DNA from: Clostridium sp. | GTDB lineage: Bacteria; Cyanobacteriota; Vampirovibrionia; Gastranaerophilales; Gastranaerophilaceae | Assembly: GCA_018362895.1 (NCBI GenBank) | Contig: JAHALR010000010.1 | Coordinates: 101,909-165,908, forward strand | DNA: 64,000 nucleotides | Direction of reading: 5' to 3' | Shown: positions 1-8,452 of the stretch, piece by piece | Position numbering within the stretch: the first letter of the stretch is position 1 | Layout of the letters: every line of letters begins with the position of its first letter | The notes under the pieces: model-generated | Told to the model about the DNA's origin: nothing | Database searches by the model: none | What the model saw: the letters and a program-made list of their open reading frames with translations, nothing else | Translations under genes and position numbers: made by a program

Positions 1-1244
1 TTGTTGACCTTTGTACAAAGGTATTTGTAGTTATATTTAGTACATTCTGATTCTACTTGAACTCTTTCAAGTATTTCCAATCCATATCCTTCAAGGCCTA
101 CAATTTTTTGAGGATTGTTTGTTATTAGTTTAAATTTTTTAAATCCTAAATCTAATAGGATTTGAGCACCGTCTCCATAGTCTCTTAAATCAGAATTGAA
201 TCCCAGTGATATGTTGGCCTGAATTGTATCTTCTCCTTTATCTTGAAGGGCGTATGCTTTAATTTTGTTTACAATGCCGATGCCTCTGCCTTCATGGTCC
301 ATAAGATAAACGACAGCACCTTTTCCGTATTCATTAATCATTTTCATAGAATTTTGGAGCTGGCTGTTACAATCGCATCTCAGACTGTGAAAAGTATCGC
401 CTGTTAAGCATACACTGTGCATTCTGACCATAGGAATTTTATCTGAGCCGTCATCTTTTAAAAGTGCAACATGCTCTTGTCCCGTCAAAACGTGTCTGTA
501 ACCTATCAGCCTAAAATCACCGAAGGCCGTAGGCAGATCAACCTCTGCTTCTCTTCTGATAAGTTTTTCGTTTCTTAGTCTGTATGCAATCAACTGTGCT
601 ACTGTTATGAATTTTATATTGTGTTTGTCAGCAAATTTTCTCAGGTCATCTCTTCTTGCCATTGAACCATCATTGTTTACAATTTCGCAACACACTGCTG
701 CATCTTTGAGTCCTGCAAGTCTGCATAAATCAATGGCTGCTTCAGTGTGTCCGACTCTTTCCAAAACCCCTCCTCTTTTTGCAATTAGAGGGAATATATG
801 TCCCGGCTGTCTGAGGTCAGAAGGCGTTACATCATCTCTTGATATAATTTCTATTGTTTTTGCTCTGTCAAATGCTGAAACACCTGTTGAAACACCATAT
901 TTAGGGTCAGCATCTACACTTTGTGTAAATGCAGTTCCTTTAACATCCGTATTATTTTTAACCATGCTATCGAGCCCCAGCTTTTGGGCTCTTTCAACAC
1001 TGATAGGAGCACAAAGTACTCCTTTTGCCTCTGTTATAATAAAATTGACCATTTCCGGAGTAATCAGCTCTGCTGCACAGATCAAATCACCTTCGTTTTC
1101 TCTTGATTCATCATCAGCAACAATTATCATTCCGCCTTTTTTTATTGTTTCAATGGCTTCCTCTACTGTGTCAAATTTGCAGGAAGTGTTATCTGTGTTA
1201 AAAATTTCTTTTATATTTTGTTTTATATTTTCTAAAATTGACAT
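1..1244 (-). CDS. ribBA: RibBA, DHBP synthase / GTP cyclohydrolase II (3' end cut by window edge)
   Basis: Bifunctional riboflavin entry enzyme. The N-terminal half should convert ribulose 5-phosphate to 3,4-dihydroxy-2-butanone 4-phosphate, and the C-terminal half should open GTP to the diaminopyrimidine. I translated this myself from ATG at 1244. The N-terminal half shows the DHBP synthase loop DDESRENEGDL. The C-terminal half shows the GTP cyclohydrolase II zinc site as Cys-x10-Cys-x-Cys around CLTGDTFHSLRCDC, then DHEGRGIG. The reading frame reaches base 1 at YLCTKVN, which is near the usual C-terminus, so probably only about ten residues are missing. Its ATG shares one base with the ribE stop (TAATG), so translation is probably coupled to ribE. 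Confidence is high; only the extreme C-terminus is unseen. Confidence 0.95.
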   Translation of the reverse strand, partial: MSILENIKQNIKEIFNTDNTSCKFDTVEEAIETIKKGGMIIVADDESRENEGDLICAAELITPEMVNFIITEAKGVLCAPISVERAQKLGLDSMVKNNTDVKGTAFTQSVDADPKYGVSTGVSAFDRAKTIEIISRDDVTPSDLRQPGHIFPLIAKRGGVLERVGHTEAAIDLCRLAGLKDAAVCCEIVNNDGSMARRDDLRKFADKHNIKFITVAQLIAYRLRNEKLIRREAEVDLPTAFGDFRLIGYRHVLTGQEHVALLKDDGSDKIPMVRMHSVCLTGDTFHSLRCDCNSQLQNSMKMINEYGKGAVVYLMDHEGRGIGIVNKIKAYALQDKGEDTIQANISLGFNSDLRDYGDGAQILLDLGFKKFKLITNNPQKIVGLEGYGLEILERVQVESECTKYNYKYLCTKVN

Positions 1245-1885
1245 TAAATAAACCCGTTTCTTTCTAAAAAGTCAGCATCTATGTTGCTATTATTATCGTT
1301 CGGTAATAAATATTTTTCAACATATTTGGCTATCATATCTGTCTCCAAATTAACACTGCTGCCTATTCTTAGATTGTGCAGAGTAGTTGATTTAAGTGTA
1401 TGGGGTATTACCGCAATAGAAAATACATTCTTGTTAATATCTGCAACAGTAAGGCTTATGCCGTCAATTGAAACAGATCCTTTTTTTACAATTTGTTTTG
1501 CAAGCTCATGTGATGTTTCAAACGAGAATTTTGTCGTTTCACCTATTTTCTCAACTGATGTAACTTTTGCAATTCCGTCAATATGCCCGCTGACAATATG
1601 CCCATCGAGCCTGTCAGAAAGCCTTAGTGTCCTTTCAAGGTTGACCTCATCTCCAACTTTCAAATTTGTAAAATTAGTAACAGCCAGTGTTTCATATGAA
1701 GCAAAGACGCTAAATTCTGAAGTATTAATTTCGGTAACTGTTTGACAAGCTCCATTTATTCCTACACTGTCTCCAATTTTGAGACCATCAAGAATTTTTT
1801 TGCATTTAACAGTCAGCAATACTGAGGAATTTTGCTTTTTAATATTTGAAATAATTCCGATTTCTTCAATAAGACCTGTAAACAT
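1244..1885 (-). CDS. ribE: Riboflavin synthase, alpha chain
   Basis: Dismutates two 6,7-dimethyl-8-ribityllumazines to riboflavin plus a pyrimidine that is recycled. At 213 residues it is the usual length. It begins with the family hallmark MFTGLIEEIG and contains two lumazine-binding half-repeats, roughly residues 1-95 and 96-195. The second half includes GHIDGIAKV and GSVSIDGISLTV. It is the first gene of a ribE-ribBA transcript, joined to ribBA by a one-base TAATG overlap. The 91-bp gap to the divergent gmhA gene must hold both promoters and is too short for an FMN riboswitch, so regulation by that route looks absent here. Confidence 0.95.
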   Translation of the reverse strand: MFTGLIEEIGIISNIKKQNSSVLLTVKCKKILDGLKIGDSVGINGACQTVTEINTSEFSVFASYETLAVTNFTNLKVGDEVNLERTLRLSDRLDGHIVSGHIDGIAKVTSVEKIGETTKFSFETSHELAKQIVKKGSVSIDGISLTVADINKNVFSIAVIPHTLKSTTLHNLRIGSSVNLETDMIAKYVEKYLLPNDNNSNIDADFLERNGFI

Positions 1886-1976
1886 ATTAACAATGTAGCA
1901 TAAAAAAGAAATATTATTTATAATTACAGGATTTTATAATATAATATTTGTATTTTTAGGAGGAAAAGGAAAAATC

Positions 1977-2552
1977 ATGTTTATAGAAGAATATATAAAA
2001 CAATCAATTGAGGCAAAACAGGCAATACTAGAAAATAAAGAAACTGTTCAGACCATAAAAAAAGTAGCAGATGTAATAGTTAATGCGTATAAAAATAATA
2101 AAAAAGTATTAACAGCCGGCAATGGCGGTTCAGCAGCAGATGCACAGCATATTGCAGCTGAACTCGTTTCAAGATTCTATTTTGACAGACCGGGACTTGC
2201 CGCTATTGCTCTGACAACAGATACTTCCATACTTACTGCGGTAGGCAATGACTATGGTTATGATATGACTTTTTCAAGACAAATTCAGGCAAATGCACAA
2301 GAAGGTGACATTTTCATAGGCATTTCTACCTCAGGTAATTCTAAAAATGTCATCGAAGCAATAAATGAGGCAAAAAACAAAGGCTTGATAACAGTTGGTC
2401 TTGTTGGTCAAAAAGATTGTAAAATGGACAGTCTGTGTGACTATATAATAAAAGTTCCCACAAGTGACACACCCAAAATTCAGGAATCACACATTATGAT
2501 TGGACATATCATTTGCGCAATTGTTGAAGACGAACTGTTCGGCGAAAAATAA
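1977..2552 (+). CDS. gmhA: Sedoheptulose-7-phosphate isomerase (GmhA-like SIS protein)
   Basis: Predicted cytoplasmic isomerase making D-glycero-D-manno-heptose 7-phosphate, first step towards ADP-heptose of lipopolysaccharide. The 191-residue single SIS domain shows AGNGGSAADAQHIAAEL (residues 47-63) and GISTSGNSKNVIEA. The late motif ESHIMIGHIICAIVE carries the Glu/His region typical of GmhA. A strong ribosome-binding site (AGGAGGAAAAGG) lies just upstream. It stands alone on this strand, facing away from ribE, and the next gene converges on it 8 bp after its stop. No other heptose genes are in the window. Related SIS proteins such as DiaA share the fold, but the length and GNGGSAADAQH motif favour GmhA. 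Confidence 0.88.
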   Translation: MFIEEYIKQSIEAKQAILENKETVQTIKKVADVIVNAYKNNKKVLTAGNGGSAADAQHIAAELVSRFYFDRPGLAAIALTTDTSILTAVGNDYGYDMTFSRQIQANAQEGDIFIGISTSGNSKNVIEAINEAKNKGLITVGLVGQKDCKMDSLCDYIIKVPTSDTPKIQESHIMIGHIICAIVEDELFGEK

Positions 2553-2560
2553 TAGAAAAT

Positions 2561-3829
2561 TTATTTCAGTTGCAAAGCTATATATTTTGCAGCAGCCTCG
2601 CCCATAGAAAAGCATGAGGTTTGAATTCTTAATGCTGCCTGTGCTTCAAAGTCTGCTGACAGACACCTTCCAACAATAAGCAAGTTCCTATAATCAGATG
2701 CGATTAGGGATTCCACTGGTAATTCATAATCAATTGTTGTATGCTCAAGAACAGAGGAATCTTTTTTGTGTGAATGAATGTCTATTGGATAATTTGCATG
2801 CAAAACCGGTGTTTCATATGACTTTCCGCTTATAATATCATCTTTAGTATAGATTTTTTTGCCACAAACCCTTCTTGACTCTCTGACGCCCTGCATATCT
2901 GCAATGTTTGAAATAAAAGAATTTTCAAATCCCGGAAAATATGCTTTTAAAAAGCAATAAATACGCCAGATTTGCTCTCTTGCTTTAATAAAGGCCTTTG
3001 ATTTTTCAACAGGGTCAAGCGGGTCAATATCCTCGTCTTGAAGGATTCTTGGGCAGTTTAACGACACTGTTGACGGCATAGCAGGTATTGTGAAAATCTG
3101 AAAATAAGCTGTATCTTCTTCTCTTAAAATGCCTTTTTCTATACCCTTTTTAAACAGAGGCTGCAAAGCCCAGTTTTTATCACTATCCCATGTACAGGCT
3201 GTGGATAAATGTATTTCATTAGCAATCTCAAATACAGTTGTAACATTTCTATCCGGATCTAACTTTAAAATCCACTGTGAGAATTTTTTTAAATCAATTC
3301 CTGATATATGAAAACGCATTGTCATTGGTTGTCTGGTTTGATTATTTTTCAAAATTTTATTTTTTAAAATTACAGAAAAATTTCCATCACCTGTTGCATC
3401 TACAAAATAAGACGATTCGATATATAGCGATAACATTTTAGAGGATAATTTTATGTTTTTTATAACATCTTCATCAGTTTGAACATCTGTTACTTCTGTA
3501 TCAAATAAGACATCACATCCTACTTTTTTCATTAATGAATCCAGAGCAATCTTTGAAAGCTCCGGGTTAAACCAACCCTGGTTTCCGTCAGAATAAGTAA
3601 TCTGGGCATTATAGTTCTTTAGCTCATTAATAAAATCATTGAAGAATTCGCAATTTATATTCATTGTATTTGATTTCATAGCAGGCATAACCAGTGCAGA
3701 TGTTATACTGCCTCCAAGGTGAATATTTTTTTCAACTATTAACGTTTTTAATCCATTTTTTGCTGCGATATAACCTGCTGCAGATCCGGCAGTGCCTCCG
3801 CCGCAAACTACTAAATCATATTTTTCCAT
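2561..3829 (-). CDS. FAD-dependent oxidoreductase (FAD_oxidored family)
   Basis: A 422-residue flavoprotein of unknown substrate. The N-terminus has the Rossmann dinucleotide-binding pattern CGGGTAGSAAGYIAA, followed by the acidic residue of VEKNIHLGG, which binds the ribose of FAD. A mid-protein segment (YFVDATGDGNFSVIL) and a C-terminal segment (LLIVGRCLSADFEAQAALR) match the FAD-closing motifs of this family. No signal peptide or membrane segment is visible. Its ATG overlaps the stop of the upstream MnmC-like methyltransferase by one base (TAATG), so the two are co-translated and may act together. Family membership is clear; the reaction is not. Confidence 0.8.
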   Translation of the reverse strand: MEKYDLVVCGGGTAGSAAGYIAAKNGLKTLIVEKNIHLGGSITSALVMPAMKSNTMNINCEFFNDFINELKNYNAQITYSDGNQGWFNPELSKIALDSLMKKVGCDVLFDTEVTDVQTDEDVIKNIKLSSKMLSLYIESSYFVDATGDGNFSVILKNKILKNNQTRQPMTMRFHISGIDLKKFSQWILKLDPDRNVTTVFEIANEIHLSTACTWDSDKNWALQPLFKKGIEKGILREEDTAYFQIFTIPAMPSTVSLNCPRILQDEDIDPLDPVEKSKAFIKAREQIWRIYCFLKAYFPGFENSFISNIADMQGVRESRRVCGKKIYTKDDIISGKSYETPVLHANYPIDIHSHKKDSSVLEHTTIDYELPVESLIASDYRNLLIVGRCLSADFEAQAALRIQTSCFSMGEAAAKYIALQLK

Positions 3830-4914
3830 TAATTTTCCTTTAATTGCTGATGTGTTTTTATATAATGGCTTGAAGATTCAAGCCCGGTTGTTTCTTTTTC
3901 TATTTTCCAATTTTCAAGAATTTTTTCATAAGGTAAATTTAAGTCTTTATCTTTGAAATAAATACCTGCATTTGTCTTCATAAGTCCTAAATCATAATCA
4001 TCAAGTTTATGTTGAATAAAGTCAGAATTTTTTGATGCACAAGTTCCGCTGTTTCTGTTTTTTTTATCAAATATCTTTCCGACAAAAAATCCTGCTTTAA
4101 TCATAGCATGTCTGACGGCTGAAGAATTTGAATATGTGACAAGCATGGAATTTTCAGATGATAACCTGAAAAGCTGTTTTAAAAAGTCAACTGACCATAG
4201 TGTGGGGAGTTTGGCAGGAGTAAAAGCATCCAAAAAAATGATATCATAAGGTTCTTTTATTTGTTTAACAGTTTTTCTTGCATCATCAAAGTGAGCCTTA
4301 AAAGTAAAATCGTTAAAAATAAGGCGTTTTAGTTGGCTTTTATTGCGTGGCGATATACAATGATAATGTATATTATGTAAGAAGGAGTTATTTTGTTTTG
4401 TGGGGTTATATTTATACCCCCAAATCTTGTATTTTTCGATAAAATGCATATAAACCGGCTCAAAAAATTTCTTATTTTTTCTGTCAGTAAGGATTGAGCT
4501 AAGTTCTTTTTTATATTCATAAATTTCATTTATCAGGTTATGCAAAAGTAAGTATGATATTTCAGGTGAGTTTGAAAAAAATCCGTCTTTAATAAAAGGA
4601 GACAATAGTACAAGTTGTTTATCATATTCCAGTGCATCAATATGAATTGAACCTTGATAATTTGTATTTATAATTTTGTTAATTAATGCTTTTGAGTTGT
4701 AGCCGATTCCATAACAAATATCCAGAACTTTCAGATTTTTTTTATTAAAAAAATTCTCTTCAATTTTTAATGGTGTAATGAATTTTTCAATGGCTTCACT
4801 TTTTGCACCGTAAGAGGAATGATAAATATCTTGTACATCATAATTGTACAAACCTGTTGATCCATCATCTGTAAATACGAAATCAAAGTTTTTGGTTTTA
4901 TGTGAACTTTCCAT
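3829..4914 (-). CDS. MnmC-like SAM-dependent methyltransferase (Methyltransf_30 / DUF752)
   Basis: Homologue of the methyltransferase half of MnmC, which methylates the aminomethyl group on wobble uridine of some tRNAs. Visible motifs are the entry segment DDGSTGLYNYDVQDIYHSSYGA, the SAM-binding strand LDICYGIGYNSKA, and the DIIFLDAF segment with VTYSNSSAVRHAMIKAGF. I place the start at 4914 (MESSHKTKN). An upstream in-frame ATG at 4971 adds 19 residues unlike the family and would overlap a promoter-like sequence. The FAD oxidase half of classical MnmC is absent, but a separate FAD oxidoreductase gene overlaps its stop codon. There is no Shine-Dalgarno sequence; a TATAAT box lies 6 nt before this ATG. 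Confidence 0.75.
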   Translation of the reverse strand: MESSHKTKNFDFVFTDDGSTGLYNYDVQDIYHSSYGAKSEAIEKFITPLKIEENFFNKKNLKVLDICYGIGYNSKALINKIINTNYQGSIHIDALEYDKQLVLLSPFIKDGFFSNSPEISYLLLHNLINEIYEYKKELSSILTDRKNKKFFEPVYMHFIEKYKIWGYKYNPTKQNNSFLHNIHYHCISPRNKSQLKRLIFNDFTFKAHFDDARKTVKQIKEPYDIIFLDAFTPAKLPTLWSVDFLKQLFRLSSENSMLVTYSNSSAVRHAMIKAGFFVGKIFDKKNRNSGTCASKNSDFIQHKLDDYDLGLMKTNAGIYFKDKDLNLPYEKILENWKIEKETTGLESSSHYIKTHQQLKEN

Positions 4915-4920
4915 AAATAT

Positions 4921-4949
4921 ATTATAGTTTTTATTAACAATATAGTGAA
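4921..4949 (-). promoter_or_regulatory. Predicted promoter, possibly giving a leaderless mRNA
   Basis: On the minus strand TTCACT (4949-4944) and a perfect TATAAT (4926-4921) are separated by 17 bp. Only 6 nt lie between TATAAT and the ATG at 4914, so transcription would start at or next to the start codon. The downstream gene has no Shine-Dalgarno sequence, which agrees with a leaderless message. Confidence 0.5.
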
Positions 4950-5083
4950 CTTGTTTACAAAATATTATCAATATATTACGCTACGATACATACTGATAAT
5001 ATGATTCTTGATCAAAATTGTTTATCACTATATATCGAAAAGACACAAATGAAATTTGAATTTTTAAATTAAAAAATTATATT

Positions 5084-5103
5084 ACCGAAAATTATTTCTC
5101 GGT
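5084..5103. promoter_or_regulatory. Short dyad upstream of the response-regulator gene
   Basis: ACCGA (5084-5088) and TCGGT (5099-5103) form an inverted repeat with a 10-bp spacer about 70 bp before the response-regulator ATG. This is the size of a dimer operator, but short dyads also occur by chance. Confidence 0.25.
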
Positions 5104-5173
5104 GATGTAGTTTTATTCTCATTAATTTATATTTTAAATAGATTTTATAATTAAACTGAGAGAGGAATCTGCT

Positions 5174-5836
5174 ATGAAATCAATTTCAGTTCTTATGGTA
5201 GAAGACCATAAGCTGCTAAGGGTTGGACTGAAATCTCTATTCAACGAAACAGAGGAAATTAAAGTCATTGCTGAGGCTGAAACAGCCAAGGAGGCAGTTG
5301 ATAAAGCCAAGGTAATGAAACCGGATGTTATCCTAATGGACATAGGGCTGCCTGATATGTCTGGAATTGAAGCAACAAAACGCATTTTGAATAACAATGT
5401 TGAGCAAAAAATTATGATGCTTACATCACATATAAACGAAAAAGAGGTTATGGACTCACTCAGTGCGGGTGCATACGCATATGTATTGAAAGACATCAAC
5501 ACAGAATTGTTGACAATGGTTATCAAATCAGTAAGTGACGGTGCAATCTGGCTTGATCCTCAGATTGTACCGCTTATTCGCGACAAATCATCGTGTTTTA
5601 TCCCACAAAAACAAAATTCCAGAGCAGCTTTTAGAGCTCAGCATGCAAATTTAACCGAACGTGAATATGAAGTATTGAAGCTTGTTGTAGATGGACAATC
5701 TAATTCGGAAATTGCAAATACATTGACAATATCTGAACATACAGCAAAGGCTCATGTCTGCAATATAATACAGAAACTTGTCGTTGATGACAGAACACAA
5801 GCTGCGGTCAAAGCAATAAAAGAAGGTCTTGTTTAA
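5174..5836 (+). CDS. NarL/FixJ-family response regulator (orphan)
   Basis: Two-domain DNA-binding response regulator of 220 residues. The receiver domain spans about residues 1-120, with acidic Glu10/Asp11, phospho-acceptor Asp56 (ILMDIGLPD), Thr84 and Lys106. The LuxR-type helix-turn-helix spans about 155-218 (LTEREYEVLKLVVDGQSNSE, then HTAKAHVCNIIQKL). No histidine kinase lies nearby, so its partner is encoded elsewhere. It converges on etfA and the two stops overlap by four bases. A purine-rich ribosome-binding site (GAGAGAGGA) precedes the ATG, and TATAAT is present at 5146-5151 without a good -35 box. Target genes cannot be read from the sequence. Confidence 0.9.
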   Translation: MKSISVLMVEDHKLLRVGLKSLFNETEEIKVIAEAETAKEAVDKAKVMKPDVILMDIGLPDMSGIEATKRILNNNVEQKIMMLTSHINEKEVMDSLSAGAYAYVLKDINTELLTMVIKSVSDGAIWLDPQIVPLIRDKSSCFIPQKQNSRAAFRAQHANLTEREYEVLKLVVDGQSNSEIANTLTISEHTAKAHVCNIIQKLVVDDRTQAAVKAIKEGLV

Positions 5837-6798
5837 ACTACTGAAAGCTGTCTTATAATGCTGACAGCATCGTTCACAATTGCAACATCAGCTGATTTCA
5901 TAATAGGTGCATTTTTATCAATGTTGATTGCAATAATTCTGTCAGCATTTGTAATTCCGATCATATGCTGCATAGCACCGGATATTCCAAAAGCTATATA
6001 CAACTTTGGTGCAACAGATGAACCGGTTTGCCCGATCTGTATGGTTTGAGGCGCCCAGCCTAATTCAACTGCAGCTCTTGATGCGGCCGGTTTAGCACCT
6101 AATTTTTCTGCAAGTTTGTATATCAATTCGAAATTTTCTTTTGTTTTTAGTCCAAGGCCACCTGCAACTATAATTTCAGAACATGTCCAATCTTCACTAC
6201 TTTCTTTGTTTTCAGTTTTTATTACTTCTATCAGTGTTTTCAATCCTGTTATATCAGGTTTTAAAAAGACAAGCTGTGCAGATGTTTCAGAAACAGAAGA
6301 GCTGAGCTTAAATGCACCTTGACGTATAGTTGCAAAGTTCGGGATTGTCTTTGAAATGATTGTTGCCATCATTTTCCCCCCATATGTGGGTCTTGTTGCC
6401 AGTAGAAAACCGTTTTCGTCTTGTTTTAAATCAGTACAATCTGCTGTAAGACCTATATTTAATTTTGATGCTACTCTTGGTGCAAGTTCTCTTCCGTCTT
6501 CTGTGGCCCCCATAAGCAATATATCAGGTTTATTTTCAGTTACAAATCTTGTTAATGCATCTGAAAATATACAAGTATTAAAAGCATCAAACAGATTATC
6601 CTGAATTACAAATATATTCTTTAAATCTAATGATTTAAGTTCTTGTTCTATGCTTTGAAACATTGCTTCATCACAAAGCAAAACGCCGTTAACTTCAACT
6701 TCACTAAAGCAACTGTTCACATGCGAAATAATCTCTTTTGAGACTTTAGCAATACTTGAATCAATATTTTCCAAATATATTAAAACTTTTTTAGTCAT
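5833..6798 (-). CDS. etfA: Electron transfer flavoprotein, alpha subunit
   Basis: FAD-carrying subunit of the EtfAB heterodimer that shuttles electrons between dehydrogenases and acceptors. I start it at ATG 6798 (MTKKVLIYLENID), which overlaps the etfB stop by 8 bases; an in-frame ATG at 6825 would add nine atypical residues. The N-terminal domain includes MGATEDGRELAPRVASKL. The C-terminal FAD domain has EIIVAGGLGLKTKENF, then GQTGSSVAPKLYIAFGISGA with QHMIGI and NIDKNAPIMKSAD. About 321 residues is the usual length. It is the last gene of nadB-nadC-etfB-etfA. Whether this Etf is a simple carrier or a bifurcating type cannot be decided without modelling the nucleotide site of EtfB. Confidence 0.93.
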   Translation of the reverse strand: MTKKVLIYLENIDSSIAKVSKEIISHVNSCFSEVEVNGVLLCDEAMFQSIEQELKSLDLKNIFVIQDNLFDAFNTCIFSDALTRFVTENKPDILLMGATEDGRELAPRVASKLNIGLTADCTDLKQDENGFLLATRPTYGGKMMATIISKTIPNFATIRQGAFKLSSSVSETSAQLVFLKPDITGLKTLIEVIKTENKESSEDWTCSEIIVAGGLGLKTKENFELIYKLAEKLGAKPAASRAAVELGWAPQTIQIGQTGSSVAPKLYIAFGISGAMQHMIGITNADRIIAINIDKNAPIMKSADVAIVNDAVSIIRQLSVV

Positions 6799-7606
6799 TT
6801 TGTGCCTTACACCTGTTGATTTCATCTGTTATATAGCCTGCACAATTTTCAACGGATTCATTTTCAATAAGAGTCGTATTACGTTCTATTACAGCTTTAA
6901 ATGCTTTTCTTACTTGTGTGGGTGAGCCTTTGAGCCCTATTAGATTATCGTCAGCGTGTATTTCATCAGCTGTTAAAACAGAAACTTGCGTATTTTGTGC
7001 TTTGATATAGCCATTTATATCAGCAATTATGTCTGTATCCTTCAAAGTAGTTGCAATTAATGCTGGATAAGGTATTTTGATTTCCTGCTTAAATCTTGAA
7101 GTATCTTTTATCCATACAGATGTCTTATCTGTAAGCTCTTTCAGAGCTATAACATTAGTAATTTGTTCAATTCCAAGCTTTTCTGCCATGCTTGATGGTG
7201 TTTGAGCTGTATCACCGTCAATCGCTTGTTGGCCGCAAATAATCAATTTAAAATCAGGGACAATTATTTTTATGAATTGAGATAAAGTATATGCAGTTGC
7301 AAGTGTATCTGCTCCAGAAAATTTCTTGTCAGACAGTAAAAATACTTTGTCCGCACCTATTGCAAGTGCTGTTTTAAGAGCATTTTCTGCCTGTTTCGGT
7401 CCCATAGTAACTACAATAATTTCTGTTTCAGGATTTAAAAATTTCACGTTTTTTGCAAGCTGCAATGCTCCAAGGTCATAAGGATTGATAATAGAATCAA
7501 GACCGTCTCTCTGAATTGTATTGTGTTCTGTCCATTTTATGTCATCAGTATCAGGAACCTGTTTGATACAGACTACAACTTTAAAGGACTTATTTTTCTC
7601 TGTCAT
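6791..7606 (-). CDS. etfB: Electron transfer flavoprotein, beta subunit
   Basis: Partner of EtfA; binds AMP or a second FAD depending on subtype. The 271-residue protein begins VVVCIKQVPDTDDIKW and contains NPYDLGALQLA, VTMGPKQAENALKTALAIGA and ICGQQAIDGDTAQTPSSMAE, all in family order. Its ATG directly follows the nadC stop (TAAATG), and its own stop overlaps the etfA start. The close fusion to NAD biosynthesis genes is unusual and is the main clue to function: the dimer may accept electrons from, or deliver them to, an enzyme of this operon or of NAD-linked metabolism. Confidence 0.93.
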   Translation of the reverse strand: MTEKNKSFKVVVCIKQVPDTDDIKWTEHNTIQRDGLDSIINPYDLGALQLAKNVKFLNPETEIIVVTMGPKQAENALKTALAIGADKVFLLSDKKFSGADTLATAYTLSQFIKIIVPDFKLIICGQQAIDGDTAQTPSSMAEKLGIEQITNVIALKELTDKTSVWIKDTSRFKQEIKIPYPALIATTLKDTDIIADINGYIKAQNTQVSVLTADEIHADDNLIGLKGSPTQVRKAFKAVIERNTTLIENESVENCAGYITDEINRCKAQND

Positions 7607-8452
7607 TTATGAAATATCCAATCCGAGATCTAACACATGAGCCTGAGCAACAATTGCGCTCGTCGAAATTACATCTACACCTGTTGATGCAATTTCATTT
7701 ACAGTATTTATTTTAACATTTCCGCTGGCTTCTACAATAGCCCTTTTGTTAATAGTTTCAACACATTTTTTCATTTCGGGTATTGTCATGTTATCTAACA
7801 TGATAATGTCACACCCTGCGGCAAGTGCTTCGCATACCTGCTCATATGTATCACATTCAACCTCTATTTTATGAGCATGCGAATTATTTATCTTTAACAA
7901 TTCGATTGCTTTGGTAATTGAGCCGGCATGCTTAATATGATTATCTTTTATCATTACGCAGTCACTTAAATTAAAACGATGAAGTCTTGCTCCTCCTGTC
8001 ATAACTGCATATTTTTCAAACATTCTAAAACCGGGTGTATTTTTTCTTGTATCAGTGATTCTTGCTTTAAATGGTTTTATTGCATTTTGATATTTTCTTG
8101 TTTCAGTAGCAATTCCTGACATTCTCTGCATATAATTTAATGCTGTTCTTTCTCCGGTAAGTACAGCTCTGGAAGGTCCTGTTACAGAAGCTATTTTGTC
8201 GCCTTTTTTTATTAAATCACCGTCTACAAAATAAGTTGTAATTTTTACATCATTCGACAATATTTCAAAAACTTTTTTGAATATATCTAAACCGCAGACT
8301 ACACCATCTTCTCTTGTGTTCAGATGTGCGGTTATTAAATCATTCTTTGAATACAAAAAATCAGTTGTAATATCGCCAAAACCAATATCCTCTTTGAGTG
8401 CATTTTTTATATGTTCTTCAACTATAAAATCATGCAATAATCTTTGATTCAT
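7607..8452 (-). CDS. nadC: Quinolinate phosphoribosyltransferase (decarboxylating)
   Basis: Converts quinolinate and PRPP to nicotinate mononucleotide in de novo NAD synthesis. At 281 residues it has the standard length. Visible family motifs are LTGERTALNYMQRMSGIAT, RKNTPGFRMFEKYAVMTGGA, HRFNLSDCVMIKDNHI and the late EVEC and DIIMLDNM strands that form the barrel active site. It overlaps the upstream nadB by 23 bases and abuts etfB, so all four genes are almost certainly one transcript. nadA, the quinolinate synthase, is not in the window. Confidence 0.95.
   Translation of the reverse strand: MNQRLLHDFIVEEHIKNALKEDIGFGDITTDFLYSKNDLITAHLNTREDGVVCGLDIFKKVFEILSNDVKITTYFVDGDLIKKGDKIASVTGPSRAVLTGERTALNYMQRMSGIATETRKYQNAIKPFKARITDTRKNTPGFRMFEKYAVMTGGARLHRFNLSDCVMIKDNHIKHAGSITKAIELLKINNSHAHKIEVECDTYEQVCEALAAGCDIIMLDNMTIPEMKKCVETINKRAIVEASGNVKINTVNEIASTGVDVISTSAIVAQAHVLDLGLDIS

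Noticed and set aside
607..1251. 214-residue + strand open frame
   Set aside because: It is antisense to ribBA, whose motifs are unmistakable on the minus strand.
1886..1976. FMN riboswitch upstream of ribE
   Set aside because: The gap to gmhA is only 91 bp and shows none of the conserved RFN-element segments; an FMN riboswitch needs about 140 nt.
5081..5090. Shared ATTACCGAAA near 5081 and near 10571 as a common operator
   Set aside because: Only ten bases match and the flanks differ; two occurrences are not enough to claim a site.
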